Source of the DNA: Alitta virens | Lineage: Eukaryota > Annelida > Polychaeta > Phyllodocida > Nereididae | Direction of reading: 5' to 3' | DNA length: 64,000 nucleotides | Assembly: GCA_932294295.1 (NCBI GenBank) | Contig: OW028580.1 | Span: 14,759,102 to 14,823,101 of the forward strand | Shown here: piece after piece, positions 22,421-34,366 of the stretch | Layout: the number at the start of each line of letters is the position of its first letter | Position numbering within the stretch: the first letter of the stretch is position 1 | The notes under the pieces: generated by a model | Seen by the model: the letters and a program-made list of their open reading frames with translations, nothing else | Told to the model about the DNA's origin: nothing | The model's database searches: none | Made by a program: the position numbers and the translations under genes

Positions 22421-22612
22421 GTGGTGGTGGATTAGGGCTTTACATCCTGTATTTCTGCACCTGATGGGCTAATTAGGACAGGCAGGGACCATGGCAATGA
22501 GATGAAGGATGAAACAGCCATCCAACGTAGGCTTGACCGGGAATTGAACCCGGGACTCAGTGGTTGGAAACCCAGCATGCTACCACTGAGCTGGGCCCCC
22601 ACCCCCGGAAGG
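22421..22612 (-). mobile_element. SINE family B, second copy
   Basis: The minus strand reads AGCTCAGTGGTAGCATGC (A box), an anticodon-loop-like GTTTCCAACC, and a B-box GGTTCAATTCCCGG. The same body and tail as the copy at 11333-11518 follow (GTGCAGAAATACAGGATGTA, AAAGCCCTAATCCACC). This is the better preserved head of the two and again recalls tRNA-Gly(TCC). Confidence 0.85.
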
Positions 22613-22795
22613 ATGTAAAACTGTGTGCACATATAATCCCACAAAAAAATATTATATAAAATATGCTACATGGCTCTCATTCTGCAAACTCAGACGCAGA
22701 TGAGGGTCATGCTTGCTTGGCTAGACATACAGTGGGTTTCTAAACAGTAAATGAGAAGTAAATTATGATTTTGATGTATTTTCACTATTATATAT

Positions 22796-22845
22796 ATAAG
22801 ATAAGATAAGATAAGATAAGATAAGATAAGATAAGATAAGATAAA
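22796..22845. repeat. (AAGAT)n pentanucleotide tail of LINE
   Basis: About ten AAGAT units lie exactly at the 3' end of the minus-strand LINE that follows, right after its AATAAAG signal. It reads (ATCTT)n on the element strand. Confidence 0.9.
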
Positions 22846-23280
22846 ACTTTATTTATAGTTGGTGTAAAACAAACAATAGAACATAAGCTATAAAGCTTTT
22901 AGCCGACTGATAAAATAACAATAACAAAATGAAAATATATATACAGATGATTTGAAAGAGATTATGACTGAATTATACAATGATCATAAATTATTTTGCT
23001 GACATATTATGCATGATCCACAATTACACTTTCCAGGGAACTGCAACATGTTAATAAATCTTTGAACTTATCTAATTCATCTACTTCTTTTAATTCAACA
23101 GGTAAAGAATTCCAAATCATAGCACCTTGGTACATAATAGATCTGAAACCATATTGCATAGTGTTGTAAACAGGCTTGACTAGCTTAAGATTATCTCTTA
23201 TCTCATATGGTGTAATCTGCCTGGTAAAGAATGAACTTGTTATAGGTTTTGCTATGTCATGGAGTACTTTATACACAAAT
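22846..23280 (-). pseudogene. LINE C-terminal fragment with 3' UTR
   Basis: The 89-codon frame (from 23276) reads MYKVLHDIAKPITSSFFTR, then ITPYEIRDNLKL, then GAMIWNSLPVELKEVDELDK. The W-N-x-L-P motif after a basic, aromatic stretch is the usual carboxyl end of CR1/Jockey-type reverse transcriptase ORFs. An AATAAAG signal and a pentanucleotide tail follow. The catalytic part is missing (5' truncation), so it cannot move by itself. The 44.6-44.9 kb fragment appears to be the same general type. Confidence 0.75.
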
Positions 23281-23380
23281 TCTACTAGACTAGTTTTCCT
23301 TGCTATATTATATAATCTTTTATTGACAACGTAATATCACTCTACTGAAGTTTCACATATTTTTAGAAAGCCACTGATAT

Positions 23381-23755
23381 ATATATATATATTTTTGGTC
23401 AGGATGAATTTCAGCAAATTTAGAGAAATCTGGTGAAAATTTAGTACAATAACAAAACTACATGCTATATCATGTCCATACCAAAACGTCGTCATGGTTA
23501 TATATTTGAGTTTGTATGTGATGTTTCTTAAAATATCTTAATTAAAAAATTGATCCTAAGTGGTGCTTTATGATTTTATTACTTGCTCTTATTTTTATAC
23601 GTCTTTTATGTACATATTTATATATATTTATATATTTTTAGATCATTGTTTTATGTTTTTTTTTGTGACAGGACCATCTTGAAAAACAGCTTTGTCTCAA
23701 TGTTGTTATTCTGTTTTTAAATATATTGGAATAAATAAATAAATAAATAGATGTT
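23381..23755 (+). mobile_element. LINE 3' end with (AATA)n tail
   Basis: Plus-strand 3'-UTR-like DNA ending GACAGGACCATCTTGAAAAA, then GTTGTTATTCTGTTTTTAA and GGAATAAATAAATAAATAAA. This shape is common to 3' ends of CR1/L2-like elements. No coding part remains, so the left boundary is a guess. Confidence 0.5.
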
Positions 23756-24540
23756 ATGTAACATGACGCAACAGCTTCAAGGTGACTTTAAAATTTGCAT
23801 AACATGGTAAATTCTAAATTATCACTTCCAAAATATAAGATTGTGGGTGCCATTTATGTCCTGTGCAGAATTGTAGTCGACATACAACCATGCAAACTAC
23901 AGCAATATCAAAACTTTTGCAACAGACTGTATTACCATACCACACTGGTAACATTTAACCCTACTTTACCCTTTCTTGCACATGCATATCTTTGCTTTCT
24001 CAACCCTCCTATGGGGTTGTAACCATCCAGTATTAACTGGCCATCTTTTCATGTACCCTGGGGGGACTATGAATGATCTCATGCTATGAGAAAACGGCAG
24101 GGAAAATGCTGAATGAATACTGACAGCGGAACACGGACAGTGAATGATAATATAGGAATGCAGGCAGCGAAAGGCCATCAAGAAAAACAAAGAACTACTT
24201 CAGCAGATAGCTCATGAATATAATTATGAAGCACAAATGCTATGCTCTCCACAAAAGAGAAAATGTGGACCCTGGAATTTACTGCAAAGTGCATATTCTA
24301 GTGACTCTGTGGTGTATTTAATTAGGCAGTAGAATAATTGAATAATTCTGAAGGGATAAATAAAAAAAACATGAGTCATAAGTTACTGTTTTTTTTACTT
24401 ATAGTGAAGGAACTTCGTGGAGATAGTGTCCACGTTTTCTTATTTCTGTATATATATCTCAAATGAATGTTAGAGTGATATTATACGATTTTACACAATA
24501 CACAAAATAATGAATATTGTAAATTATAGCATTATTGATA
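23756..24540. other. unassigned spacer
   Basis: No gene or clear repeat. TTTCTCAACCCTCCTATGGG near 23997 loosely resembles the SINE C tail. Confidence 0.55.
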
Positions 24541-24547
24541 AATATCC

Positions 24548-24580
<33 letters not shown>

Positions 24581-24830
24581 TAGGAAGTGCAGCTATATGA
24601 AACTGTACCTTTTTACTGCAACTAGATTTAACAGGAAAGTCTGTAAATTGTTATATAATCTTCAAATTGATTATGTTTACCATTATTTATTATGTTTACC
24701 ATAATCTAAATCTGTACTGAAATGTAGTTTTGTCCATTTGTCTATTTGGACATATTACTTTTTATCCATCTTCGTGTACTTTCACATTTGTTTGTCTCAA
24801 TAAAATATCTATCTCTCTATGTAAACAAAC
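24541..24830 (+). repeat. (GATA)n run and LINE-tail-like sequence
   Basis: GATA units at 24550-24580. Farther on, CTCAATAAAATATCTATCTC near 24797 resembles a LINE 3' end leading into a TATC tail. Weak support. Confidence 0.45.
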
Positions 24831-24984
24831 ATAGGAATACTATTAATGGTCTGGGAAAAACACGAGTCGGGGAAAAACTGTCACGTGAACCAACTTTGTT
24901 ATATTACCTTGCAAACACAGACAGTGACAACCACGCCACGACGTTTAACTAACATTGCCACTATATATAGATAAATGGATCCCA

Positions 24985-25075
24985 CTGTACTCTGTTTCTA
25001 TGCTGAAGCAAGTAAAAGACCCCACCCATGGGGTAAATGTGTAACATGGGTGGACTCCTCCTCTCTCTCACCTCA
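24985..25075 (+). mobile_element. SINE family A fragment
   Basis: Core only: TCTATGCTGAAGCAAGTAAA, then GACCCCACCCATGGGGTAAA and TGTGTAACATGGGTGGACTC. Confidence 0.85.
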
Positions 25076-25585
25076 TCAATCAACCTTCGATAGTGGCAAG
25101 AACTTGCCATTTAGAGGGATGCATTTTCAATATCTATCTAGAAAACCTGACAAAATCATAATAAAAAAAAAAATGTAAGAAAAGAAAGCAAAAAAAAAAA
25201 AAAGCCGGCCCTGAAAGAATATTTTAACAGTATTTAAGGTGCCAATATTGTAGAACATTGTAAAGTATTTTAAAAGCATTTAGATTAAGATATTGTATAA
25301 TATATGGTAATTAATAATTAGCGTAATAATGCGAACAGCACAGCAAAATGTTATATAGGATATAGCCAATATGTCTTCCGATTAAAATTCAACTAACATT
25401 TTTTACTCCAAATTGCCTGAACATTATATACTTTGGGTTGAGTATGAATAACAACACCTTGTATTAGAATTTAGAGAATTAGTTTAATTGTAATAATTTA
25501 TATGACCATTTTTGCTTAACTAACAGCGCACCCACGGCCAGGTAGCATACTCACAATGTTAATGATAACACTTTAGGTATGAAAC
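25076..25585. other. unassigned AT-rich spacer
   Basis: Includes an A run at 25190-25203. No gene recognised. Confidence 0.6.
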
Positions 25586-25998
25586 TTAAAGCTGCACTGT
25601 CTGTCAAATTTGCGATCTTGTAAGACTCAATCAAATAGTTCATAAATAACCTTTATTAATCAAGGAACACTAAATTTGTGTGATCTAGTGATTTTTCAGA
25701 CATTAATTACTAAAACATAAATTATACATTGAGAGAAAATCCAGACCAAAACATTGGAAACGCAATGGAAATGACATCATCACCATTGTTCAGTATTGTG
25801 ATGTCATCACTGGGTTTGTTTGCATATTGAGTTTTTGATGGCATGAAAAAGTAATATTTATATTATTTATTGTAAATTAAAACTAAATTGTTGACTAAAA
25901 ATGGGCATGTAAAGGTAAAATATATCATGGAACAAGAAGGCAGTATTGATTTATATCATTACTTTTATGTGCATATTTGACAGACAGTGCACCTTTAA
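25586..25998. mobile_element. 413-bp MITE with 27-bp TIRs
   Basis: The ends read TTAAAGCTGCACTGTCTGTC and, inverted, TTAAAGGTGCACTGTCTGTC. The inverted match runs about 27 bases with two mismatches. The outermost TTAA may be the target duplication, which would suit Kolobok- or piggyBac-like insertion but is not proof. A decayed inverted relative lies at 62990-63252. No coding capacity. Confidence 0.85.
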
Positions 25999-26940
25999 CC
26001 AATAAAACCTTAAGAATTACCTTTGGATTAGCAGGCCACACTGGGCCACTGAGAGCCGAACAAGCTCATTTCGCGACTTGGAACTAAATCAGAACAAAGT
26101 ACTTCATATTTAACTATAATTTAGCTGTTACCATTCTTTTTGCTTTAAAATACAAATTGTAAAAAGGTGGAAATTTCAAATGATGACAAATGGCGAGGGC
26201 TGTTGAATTCAAATGAATTTTTTGTAATTGAACTAAATGAACTTGCACTAAAAGATGCTAGATTGCAGTTTTTAACAGAGTAAAACAAATTTACAGTGCC
26301 CACCACAATTAAGACAACTCCTAGGGAATCACTGAAGTGGTCTTAATATCGAGGTAGTCTTAATATTGGGTTGTATAATTAGTTGCGGGGTTTCACCATG
26401 CTAATTGAGGAATTAAGAATAAAAAAAATATGTATTGACTTTGAACAAGGTGAAAAAACTGCAAACATAATATGAACTTATTTATATATAAGATTGTATG
26501 TGATATTATTCAAATACACCTGTCCTAATAATTCCTTGTTTTGACTACATTTTATTTTACACGGGTCTAGTTGATTGGTCTAGTGGGTAAGGTAGTAACT
26601 AGCTCGTGTTTCAGACTCAACTCCCACATACTGCAAACACGCTTCAAGCTTCTCTTTTATATGCACAACTTTGACAGTCTCAATGTGTTATTTATGTATA
26701 TTGTGAATAATATTCTGTCCTGTAGGAATTTATGCGACAATATCATAATCAAAGATGAATGCCATCCTTCTTATTCTATTTTTACCTTTTTAGGAACTGG
26801 AACACTTTTATGGACTTTTTGTGGTAACAAGCATTTTAATAAAAGTTTGTACATTTTTTTAATGACTCATAAATTATCTGTTTGCATCATCTATTTATTT
26901 ATTTATATTCATGATTTACATGTTTTTTTAATTGTTTAAA
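25999..26940. other. spacer with a tRNA-like head at about 26572-26640
   Basis: GGTCTAGTGGGTAAGG near 26577 resembles an A box, followed by a poor B-box-like stretch. The 122-codon plus frame (26571-26939) has no recognisable domain. Otherwise nothing seen. Confidence 0.5.
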
Positions 26941-27865
26941 TGAGCTCAGTAGCAAAATGCATTCTATTGTATTTAAATGGAAATAACTGGTTCAGTAAAG
27001 TGTGTCATGTATTAAATAACTGCAACATTGAATATGATATTAGTAACCTCAGAAACTTTGACATTGATAATATCTCTAACACAGTGAAACTAAGACTCTA
27101 TGAAGCCGAACATGAGCGACTTATAAATGCAATAAATGACAGTTCACAACAACCAAAACTTAGGACATATAAACTATTTAAAACTGATTGTAGAATAGAA
27201 CCTTATCTTGAATTGCAACAAATTCGCAAAGTGTTAACTAAAATAGCTAGATTTAGGACAAGTTCACATAGCCTGAAGATTGAAACAGGTCGACACCATA
27301 AACCAATAATTCCTGCTCCAAATAGAATATGTGAAAAGTGTACGTTAAACTTTGTAGAAGACGAAATTCACTGTTTGATTGTCTGTCCTGGTAATGAGCA
27401 ACACCGTGTTAACCTTTTTTTGAATGCAACTAAATTTATTAACAACTTCTTGTCTCTAGATGATATAACTAAGTTTACAGCAATAATGACAAACAAGGAA
27501 CCTGAGTTATTAATTAGTTTAGGAAAGTTTCTCCTTCAAGCTGATGTGTAGAGAAAACCATCTCCTGTATCCACACAGTTATTAATTTAGTTTATTAGTT
27601 TATTAGTTATGATGTGCTTGTCATGTTTTGGACTTTGAGAGTGAAATGTTTTTATTAGCGGCTTGTATTTTTTTTTTCTATTGTGTATGTGGATTTTAAA
27701 CACGTATTATAAGTTAACTTGGTGGCTGGAACCTTGATTATTGAAATTTTATTGCTTTCTGTACTTACATTAATGTCTCTTTCATGTTATCTTTTAACTG
27801 AATGACATATGTATCATTTATGATATTTTACATGTCAATAAAATCTATATATATATATGTATTAT
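26941..27865 (+). pseudogene. LINE C-terminal domain with zinc motif and 3' UTR
   Basis: A 203-codon frame begins with the first in-frame ATG at 26940 and ends at 27551. It carries a helical linker (KLRLYEAEHERLINAINDSS, KLRTYKLFKTDCRIEPYLEL) and then RFRTSSHSLKIETGRH and CEKCTLNFVEDEIHCLIVC. The last is a C-x2-C-xn-H-x3-C zinc-binding knuckle found downstream of reverse transcriptase in many animal LINE ORF2 proteins. The endonuclease and the catalytic core are missing (5' truncation). The 3' UTR ends GTCAATAAAATCTATATATA. The frame is undisrupted, so the insertion is fairly young. It shares domain type and 3' end with the copies at 40845-41280 and 6350-6868. Confidence 0.85.
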
Positions 27866-27885
27866 TATAAATTGGCAAATTTATG

Positions 27886-28140
27886 TTCTATCTATCTATC
27901 TGTCTATCTATCGATCTATCGATCTATCGATCTATCGATCTATCTATCTATCTATCTACCTATCTACCTATCTACCTATCTATCTATCTATCTATCTATC
28001 TATTTACCTGTCTATCCATCTATCAATCTATCTATCCATCTGTCTATCTATCTATCTATCTATCTATCTATTTATCTGTCTATCCATCTATCCATCTATC
28101 TATCTATCTGTCTATCTATCTATCTATTTATCTGTCTATG
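27886..28140. repeat. (ATCT)n microsatellite after LINE tail
   Basis: TATC-type repeats with GATC, TACC, TTTA and TCCA variants begin about 20 bases after the LINE end. It probably expanded from the LINE tail (inference). Leu/Ser/Ile/Tyr frames are artefacts. Confidence 0.97.
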
Positions 28141-28361
28141 CAGCCGACAGCGCCTTGTATTTTTTTTTTAATTGAAAATAATTTATTTTGCAATTAACAA
28201 GAATACAGCATGATACATTTAAAATTATTACATATTCTATTAGTGTTAAATTGCCAGGAGACCCCAAAGAACCTCAGTGGGTTGTGTTAAGGGCCACCTT
28301 AAATTGATGCAATATTTATTTAATATTATAATGCTAGAAAAAGAAAATAATATGTATTGCA

Positions 28362-28402
28362 GTGTCTATGCTGAGGCAAGTAACCCCATCAATACTTTTT
28401 CA
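28362..28402 (+). mobile_element. SINE family A remnant
   Basis: Only GTGTCTATGCTGAGGCAAGT and AACCCCATC are visible. Confidence 0.5.
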
Positions 28403-29865
28403 GATCCTTGTGTGCATTTTGACATGCCAAGCAATTAAATCCAAGTCATGATGTACTCTAAGAATATACGAGAAGTTAATGTAGAACTTTGTCATAGTGG
28501 TAGATAACAGGTTATTTGGTCATTTTAGCTGACCATTTGAGCGAAAAGATCACTTGAATTGAGATAATTGCAAAATAAAACCATAATCTCAAACATACAA
28601 TATCAAGTCAATCTATACACATCTAATTTCGAGCGATATTTAGAAAACATTATTTTGGTAGATTGAACAATTGTTTAAACACTAATTAATTAAATATTAA
28701 TAACAAAAATCATATATATATATAATGGAAGATTTTGACTTACCTATAAATGACATGTACTTTTTCCCTTCTTCGCCAATATTTCCATAAAACATTTTTA
28801 GCATAATACTTCTATCCGAGTTGTTTTTTCCTTTAATTTTCCAAGAAAAGTCATTTTTTCTAAACTTTCATAAATTGGAACTTCCATTAGTTTCAGAATA
28901 TATATATATGTCCTTGCGTTTTTTTGTCATTAGAGTACAAAAGAATTCATTTTGTCCTTCCTAAGAATCCTTTAGTGACTTGTCCGGACCTTTTTTGTCC
29001 TTAATTAAAGGCTGACATTAGAAGACTCTTCAGGTTCACATTGTAGTCTCCCTTAATTTGTCTTAAGCCTTAAGTCTCACGTAGTAAATACTAAATTACA
29101 TTTTCAGATTACTATTAACATAAAAGCCATGCTTATTTCCCATTGTTTTGTTGCGAGCAATTTTAAATTGCAGAAAGTGTTTCGCAAGATGATGTTTTAA
29201 TTCCACAGTTTTTTTGAAAATATTACAGACCAACATGCGAATATAATTCTTAAGATAAAGAAAATATTTCTTGTTATGACTGTAGGAGTTTTTTTTGTTA
29301 AAAAACTATTTGATATTATTATATTTTGCCTGGTTTCAAATCAGGTATAATTCGAACCGTTTTGCAGCACTTCTGCTGTCATTTTTAACACATTCCGACC
29401 GTTTGTAAATAATGTATTTTTGTCATCAAAATTGCAACAAATACAGATCTATAGAATAGTTCTCAACGAAATAAAATCCATTTGTACTGTTATAGATATC
29501 ACGATGAAATTGTTTTCAGATATAATCCTTCACAATTCTCATGTTCAAACTGTCAAACACTAATTTTGTAGTCAATTCCTATGAAATCCTAATTGAACAA
29601 TAAAACAATATATCCTTAAATTAATCCACATAAATGCACACAGTTGATGATGAGATCTTAAATGCAGGTCTGTGCCTCACTATAACATTGACTGCAGCAC
29701 ACCTATGTTGCCAGCTCAGCAGCTAGGCTCCAACTGAGCTGTTTTTCCCATCCCAGGACATCAAAAGCAACTAGGAGGCTGGCTGCCGCATCCATGGGTG
29801 TTTTATAAGCATCACAGAGATGCTAAAGAGATGCTGCAATTCTGAAGCTGCTATAATAGAACATA
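28403..29865. other. unassigned AT-rich spacer
   Basis: Read on both strands; no gene, RNA gene or repeat recognised. Confidence 0.6.
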
Positions 29866-29867
29866 CT

Positions 29868-29963
29868 ACACTCTCATTAAAATGTTAAGAACATTTTTTT
29901 TTAACATTTTAATGTGAGTGTCGAAAATACCCGCCCTGTCGATAATACCCTCCTTTACGGTAC
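29868..29963. mobile_element. truncated palindromic MITE, family M2
   Basis: A 19-bp hairpin stem (CACTCTCATTAAAATGTTA at 29869, partner 29902-29920) is followed by GAAAATACCCGCCCTGTCGA and CCTCCTTTACGGTA. The fuller copy is at 50115-50249. The left TIR is lost here. Confidence 0.8.
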
Positions 29964-30127
29964 TTTATTATTAAATCATATCAAAATGTCCTTAATTGTT
30001 GCACCATGCATAGTTGATAATTGGTAAAATATTGAAATTTAATAGATTGATATATATATATTGAAATTTTACTTGATATTTTAGGTAGGCTGTACTATGT
30101 AGTATGTACTATGTAAATGTTTCAATG
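29964..30127. other. short AT-rich spacer
   Basis: Nothing recognised. Confidence 0.5.
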
Positions 30128-30425
30128 ACACTGGGTGTGAAGCTTAATTAGCCAGCTTGTACGACCAGCTGCCAGATGCAGACATAATGATGAGATGATA
30201 AGCCTGTAATTCATAATCCACACCATGGTGCACATTCACCCCATGGGTGGGGTCTTTTACTTGACTCAACATAGACACCGAGTACAAGGCACCTCCTTTT
30301 TAACATCGTATGCGATCGAAAGCCAGCTCAGGAAAAGTGCCTGGGCCGGGAATCGAACCTGGGACCTCCTGCATAGCTGGCCTATGTGGAATTGGTAGTT
30401 TTACTGCCGCATTACCATGTAATCC
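30128..30425 (-). mobile_element. SINE family A, full tRNA-headed copy
   Basis: Read on the minus strand: a B-box GGTTCGATTCCCGGCCC, then GGAGGTGCCTTGTACTCGG, TCTATGTTGAGTCAAGTAAA, GACCCCACCCATGGGG, ATGGTGTGGATT and the end CATCTGGCAGCTGGTCG. This is the most informative copy for joining the tRNA-like head to the body shared by about ten fragments in the window. The internal polymerase III boxes are the expected promoter. SINEs have no protein and depend on LINE machinery. Confidence 0.85.
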
Positions 30426-31429
30426 TAAATGTATAAGAAGGTGGGCAGCTACTTATTTTCTCTATAATTTCCATAATTTAATTTCCAGAAGAGTCTTATA
30501 TTATTGCTAATTGGTGGTGTAATTGCAGCACTCCAATTGTGAAGCAATCTGGTTAAACACTCTTGTTTATTATAATGAAAAAAGTAAATCGATTGCTTGA
30601 GATCACTGCATAATAAGCATAATAATCAGAGAAATTTTACTGAGCACAATTATCAGGTATCTTCCAAGGTTGTTGAACACTTAGTGAAATGCTAAAATGT
30701 ACTTCCAATTAACTAATGCATTCTTTTGGTTTGTCCGAGAAATCTGATGTTCGCTGTGGGATCTGGAAGAGTTTCTCGGGCTATCTTTTGGTCAGCTAAA
30801 TAAATTTTAATTGTCAGGGCTCTAATGACATTGATTCTAGTTTATACTTATTTGCAGTTAAACTAGAGATCCATTATTTAACTCACTTTTGCTTGATACA
30901 TCTTTGATTCGTTTGTCTATCTATAGCATATTATTAAACAGTAATATTTCAGTCAGCTTTTTGTTGAGTGATGATAATCAAATTTTGAGATATGGAGATG
31001 GATATATTAATGTGCAGTATTATGTACCGTGTACCATGTAATTGGAAATAAAACAATATGTAGAACAATGAAATGTTAATAAATTATTGCAAATAGAACT
31101 GAAAGGACCTTGTCTTGTTTAGTTTACTAGCTATGATCAGGGTCAATAATCATAGAGCTTCCATAAGTATTTTACAAATGATGCATGATTATTTGTTAAT
31201 GTGTCTCCTGCTCATAAAAAATAATGGTGTTTTTTGGAGAAGTATTTAATTAACCTGCTAGAAATAGATTTTATCCCCCTTTATTGCTAAAATATCACCA
31301 AAGTATTGACTTGCATAATAATTCTGCATGCAATTCTGCATGCAAGGTAAATCTGTTCCAAAAGATGTTGTTATTTCATGTTATGTTGTTTGTTTATTCA
31401 TATTATTCAAATAATATTACATTATCCGA
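30426..31429. other. unassigned AT-rich spacer
   Basis: A short direct repeat, AATTCTGCATGC, lies near 31320-31343. No gene seen. Confidence 0.6.
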
Positions 31430-31690
31430 GTCCACTCTGCTACTGTGAGCCAACCAGAATGCTTCACCGTCAGCCAACATGGGTGTATATTGGGTGCTTA
31501 GAGTGTAGTTATGTTGGATGGCTACAGGGTATGTTGGACGGCTGCACAATGAGTAGAGAATAAGCAATTGCGTATGGTGTGTCAGTCAACATAAAGTTTT
31601 ATGGCCCAGGGGAAGCATTGGCCAATAAAATTTGCCTCATCCCACAAATTCTATGTTGGACTCCTTACCATCCACTATTGTTATACTACT
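31430..31690 (-). repeat. dispersed repeat F, copy 1
   Basis: GTGAGCCAACCAGAATGCTT near 31446 and CTCATCCCACAAATTCTATG near 31638, then TGGACTCCTTACCATCC, match the 38112-38232 segment in reverse complement. The middle is expanded here. A short piece also occurs at 48650-48712. Nature unknown. Confidence 0.6.
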
Positions 31691-32032
31691 TTTTGTTTCT
31701 CTCATGGGGAATATAAATGTTGTAATGTTGGCAGGTTTATCTCAGATTTTATGCTCAAGTCATGCATTTATGTCAAGATTTTGAAAGTTTGCTGTTGGTG
31801 CTCTCCACCATGATATTCCAGAGACTGCAAGACCTTCCAATTGCTTCCAATGTGCAATGGTGCATGCTGCACAAAACTGTTTCTCTCCTTAGCTGAGATT
31901 CTTACTCTAAATGGAAACGATGTTACAAAGAACGTTTGGACAGTATGTACATGTGACTGCAAAACACTTGCCAATTTTCATGCAGCACACACTGTTCGTG
32001 AAATGTCAATGGTGAGGGATGGACTGGCAGAG
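31691..32032. other. flank of Harbinger insertion
   Basis: Overlapping short frames on both strands (31601-31813, 31841-32053) without recognisable domain. The TTAA at 32033-32036 adjoins the transposon. Confidence 0.5.
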
Positions 32033-32533
32033 TTAAGGGGGGTTCTCACATAGCCGGTTTTCCCGGTAAAGCTGTATTGCTCTCGTAGAATGATGTAATA
32101 CCCCATTTTGACGACTTCACCACAGTTGTTGGAAGCAAAAAGGGGGGGGGGGGGTGCTCAAGGCTACGGGTGAGTTGGCGGCAGCGTGGTGTAAAAGCAC
32201 AGACCATGGCGGATCACACGTAGGATACGTACCAGACCTGACGGATGATGCCCGGTCTGATGCCGGGTGAGCCAAGGGTAAATCACGTTTACGACGGGAG
32301 ACTCCACGGCATCTATGTACGACCCGCAGGCTTGTATGTGTGAGGGGCGTATCAAGCACGAGTCAATCACGACTGTGAGGGTTACAAGGAACGACCCGGC
32401 GAGTTAGCTACGTGAACTACGTGTATTACGTTTGAAGGCCGGCTGTCACGGTGGAGGGGGCAGATGTGAATATATAAATTTGCTGCTTGTCTGTAGCCTT
32501 CATTCTGCTCCTCTTTACCACAGAGGAAGGACC

Positions 32534-33809
32534 ATGGCACAACCAACAGCCATTGTTAAATTGGCTCAGGCCAGCTTAGAATTAAATCTGCAATGAGCAA
32601 CTCTTGCACAGGTTATTGTGCACGATGAAGAACAGTCAAGAAGAGCTGCAGAAAAAAGATGAGCAGTCATCAAGAGGAGAAGGAAGAGATATTGGGTGAG
32701 GCCATGGCTCTTGTGAAGACCTCAGATTGGCCAATACGAATGCTTGATGAATGAACTATTGATGGAGGATAGAACCCACTACAAGAACTTTGTGAGAATG
32801 CAGCCAGACATGTTCCAAGAGCTGCTTGCCAAAGTTGGGCCTAGACACCTTTTGGAGGAAAGCTTTGGAGCCAGGACTCAGGATTACCATCACCCTGAGG
32901 TATTTGGCAACTGGCAACAGCTACAAGCCATTGATGTATGGCTTCAGGGTGGCCCACAACATAATCAACAACATCATTCCTGAAGTCTGTGAAGCCATCA
33001 TAGCTAAGTATGCAGAAGATGTCATCTCCTGTCCAACAACACCAGAAGAGTGGAGAGAAGTTGCACAGCTGTTTGAGACAAGATTGAACTTTCCCCATTG
33101 TATTGGTGCCATAGATGGGAAGCATGTGGCCATCAGGTGTCATCCTCAAGGAGGTTAACTCTACTATAACTAAAAGGGCTTCCATTCCATTGTACTTATG
33201 GCTCTTGTGGATGCAGACTACAAGTTTATGTATGTGGATTGTGGAGCAAATGGTTCTGGATCTGATGGAGGAGTTTTTGCTGCTACAGCCCTGATGGAAG
33301 CTCTAGAAGATGGAACCATTGGATTACCTCCTCCTGAACCTATTGCTGGTGGTGACAGACCTGTACCGTACTTCATCGTTGGGGATGATACCTTCCCTTT
33401 GAGAACCTGGCTGATGAAACCACTGCCTCTGTGCAACATGACCAGGCAGCAGAGGATCTACAATTACAGACTTTCCAGAGCCAGAAGAATTGTGGAGAAT
33501 GCCTTTGGTATCCTGGCATCAAGGTTTAGGTGTCTGCTAACCACTATGCCCCAGAAAACCAAGACTGTGGAATCTTTAGTCCTTGCATGCTGCTGCCTCC
33601 ACAACCTCATGAGAATCAGATATCCGACAACCCAGAACAACATGCTTGACCATGAAGATCCAGTCATCCATCAGGTCAATCCTGGGTCTTGGCAGGAAGC
33701 TGAAATGCCAGCACATAGGATCAGAGGGAACTATGCTACCCAAAGTGCCAAGTTACAATGACTGTACTTGGTGGACTATGTCAACTCAGAGGAAGGAAGT
33801 GTCCCATAG
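32534..33809 (+). pseudogene. Harbinger (HARBI1-like) DDE transposase, decayed
   Basis: Cuts and joins the transposon ends in the nucleus together with its Myb-like partner (family knowledge). Start is the ATG at 32534 (context ACCATGG). Readable parts in order: basic VIKRRRKRYWVRPWLL; HYKNFVRMQPDMFQELLAKV; after a frame change near 32850, KALEPGLRITITLRYLATG and CPTTPEEWREVAQLF; then HCIGAIDGKHVAI with the first Asp (33114); GANGSGSDGGVF with the second Asp (33264); and RARRIVENAFGILASRFRCL with the Glu (33495). The DDE triad is thus intact, in a 187-codon undisturbed frame. Breaks: TGA at 32594, 32660 and 32714, one frameshift, TAA at 33156 and 33171, TGA at 33759 and TAG at 33807. The conserved end DYVNSEEGSVP lies beyond the 33759 stop. 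Typical family length is about 350-430 residues, consistent with this span. Confidence 0.92.
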
Positions 33810-34300
33810 CAAGACGATGTTGAGCGGTGTCGAACTGGTAGGAAGGTTATCACTGCCAGACAGCAAGGATCCCACCAAAGGAGGGTTCATGGAAGAGGAA
33901 CCAGGCACCACTGGAGATGGTACAGCAGAGAAGCTACCCAATGAAGATGAAGGCCCAGGTCCAGAAGACTAAAAGGTCTTGGCAGGCTGGAACGTGGCAA
34001 CTGAAGAAGCTCCTGTAAGCTGTAAAGAAGCTGAAGCAGACAGCTGTGTAAACATCGTCTGCAAGGTAGTCCAGCTGAAACATCTGGGCCTGCTGCTGCT
34101 GCTGATGGAGCTGCTGCTGCTGCTGAAGAATCAACTGCTGCTGTTGCTGCTGCTGCTTGTTCCTCCTAACTTGTTGTTTCAGCTGCAGGAAGAATGACAT
34201 CAGCTGGGCTTCGACGTCGTCATAGGTGTGCAACTCCAACTGAAGACACTCAGAATAGATGTAGTCCATCATTGATCGGATTCTCTGGGTCTTCTGATCT

Positions 34301-34366
34301 GCAGAGGAGGAGGAGGAGGAGGAGGAGGAGGAGGAGGAGGAGGAGGAGGAGGAGGAGGAGGAGGAT
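34301..34366. repeat. (GGA)n microsatellite
   Basis: Pure GGA run at the C-terminal side of the accessory gene, encoding poly-Pro or poly-Ser depending on frame. A likely slippage site. Confidence 0.95.

Noticed and set aside
26571..26939. 122-codon ORF just upstream of the LINE frame
   Set aside because: Does not resemble reverse transcriptase or any LINE domain; starts inside tRNA-like sequence and is AT-rich chance coding.
33646..33972. 108-codon plus ORF after the transposase
   Set aside because: Shifted-frame shadow. The real transposase frame continues past the 33759 stop with DYVNSEEGSVP.
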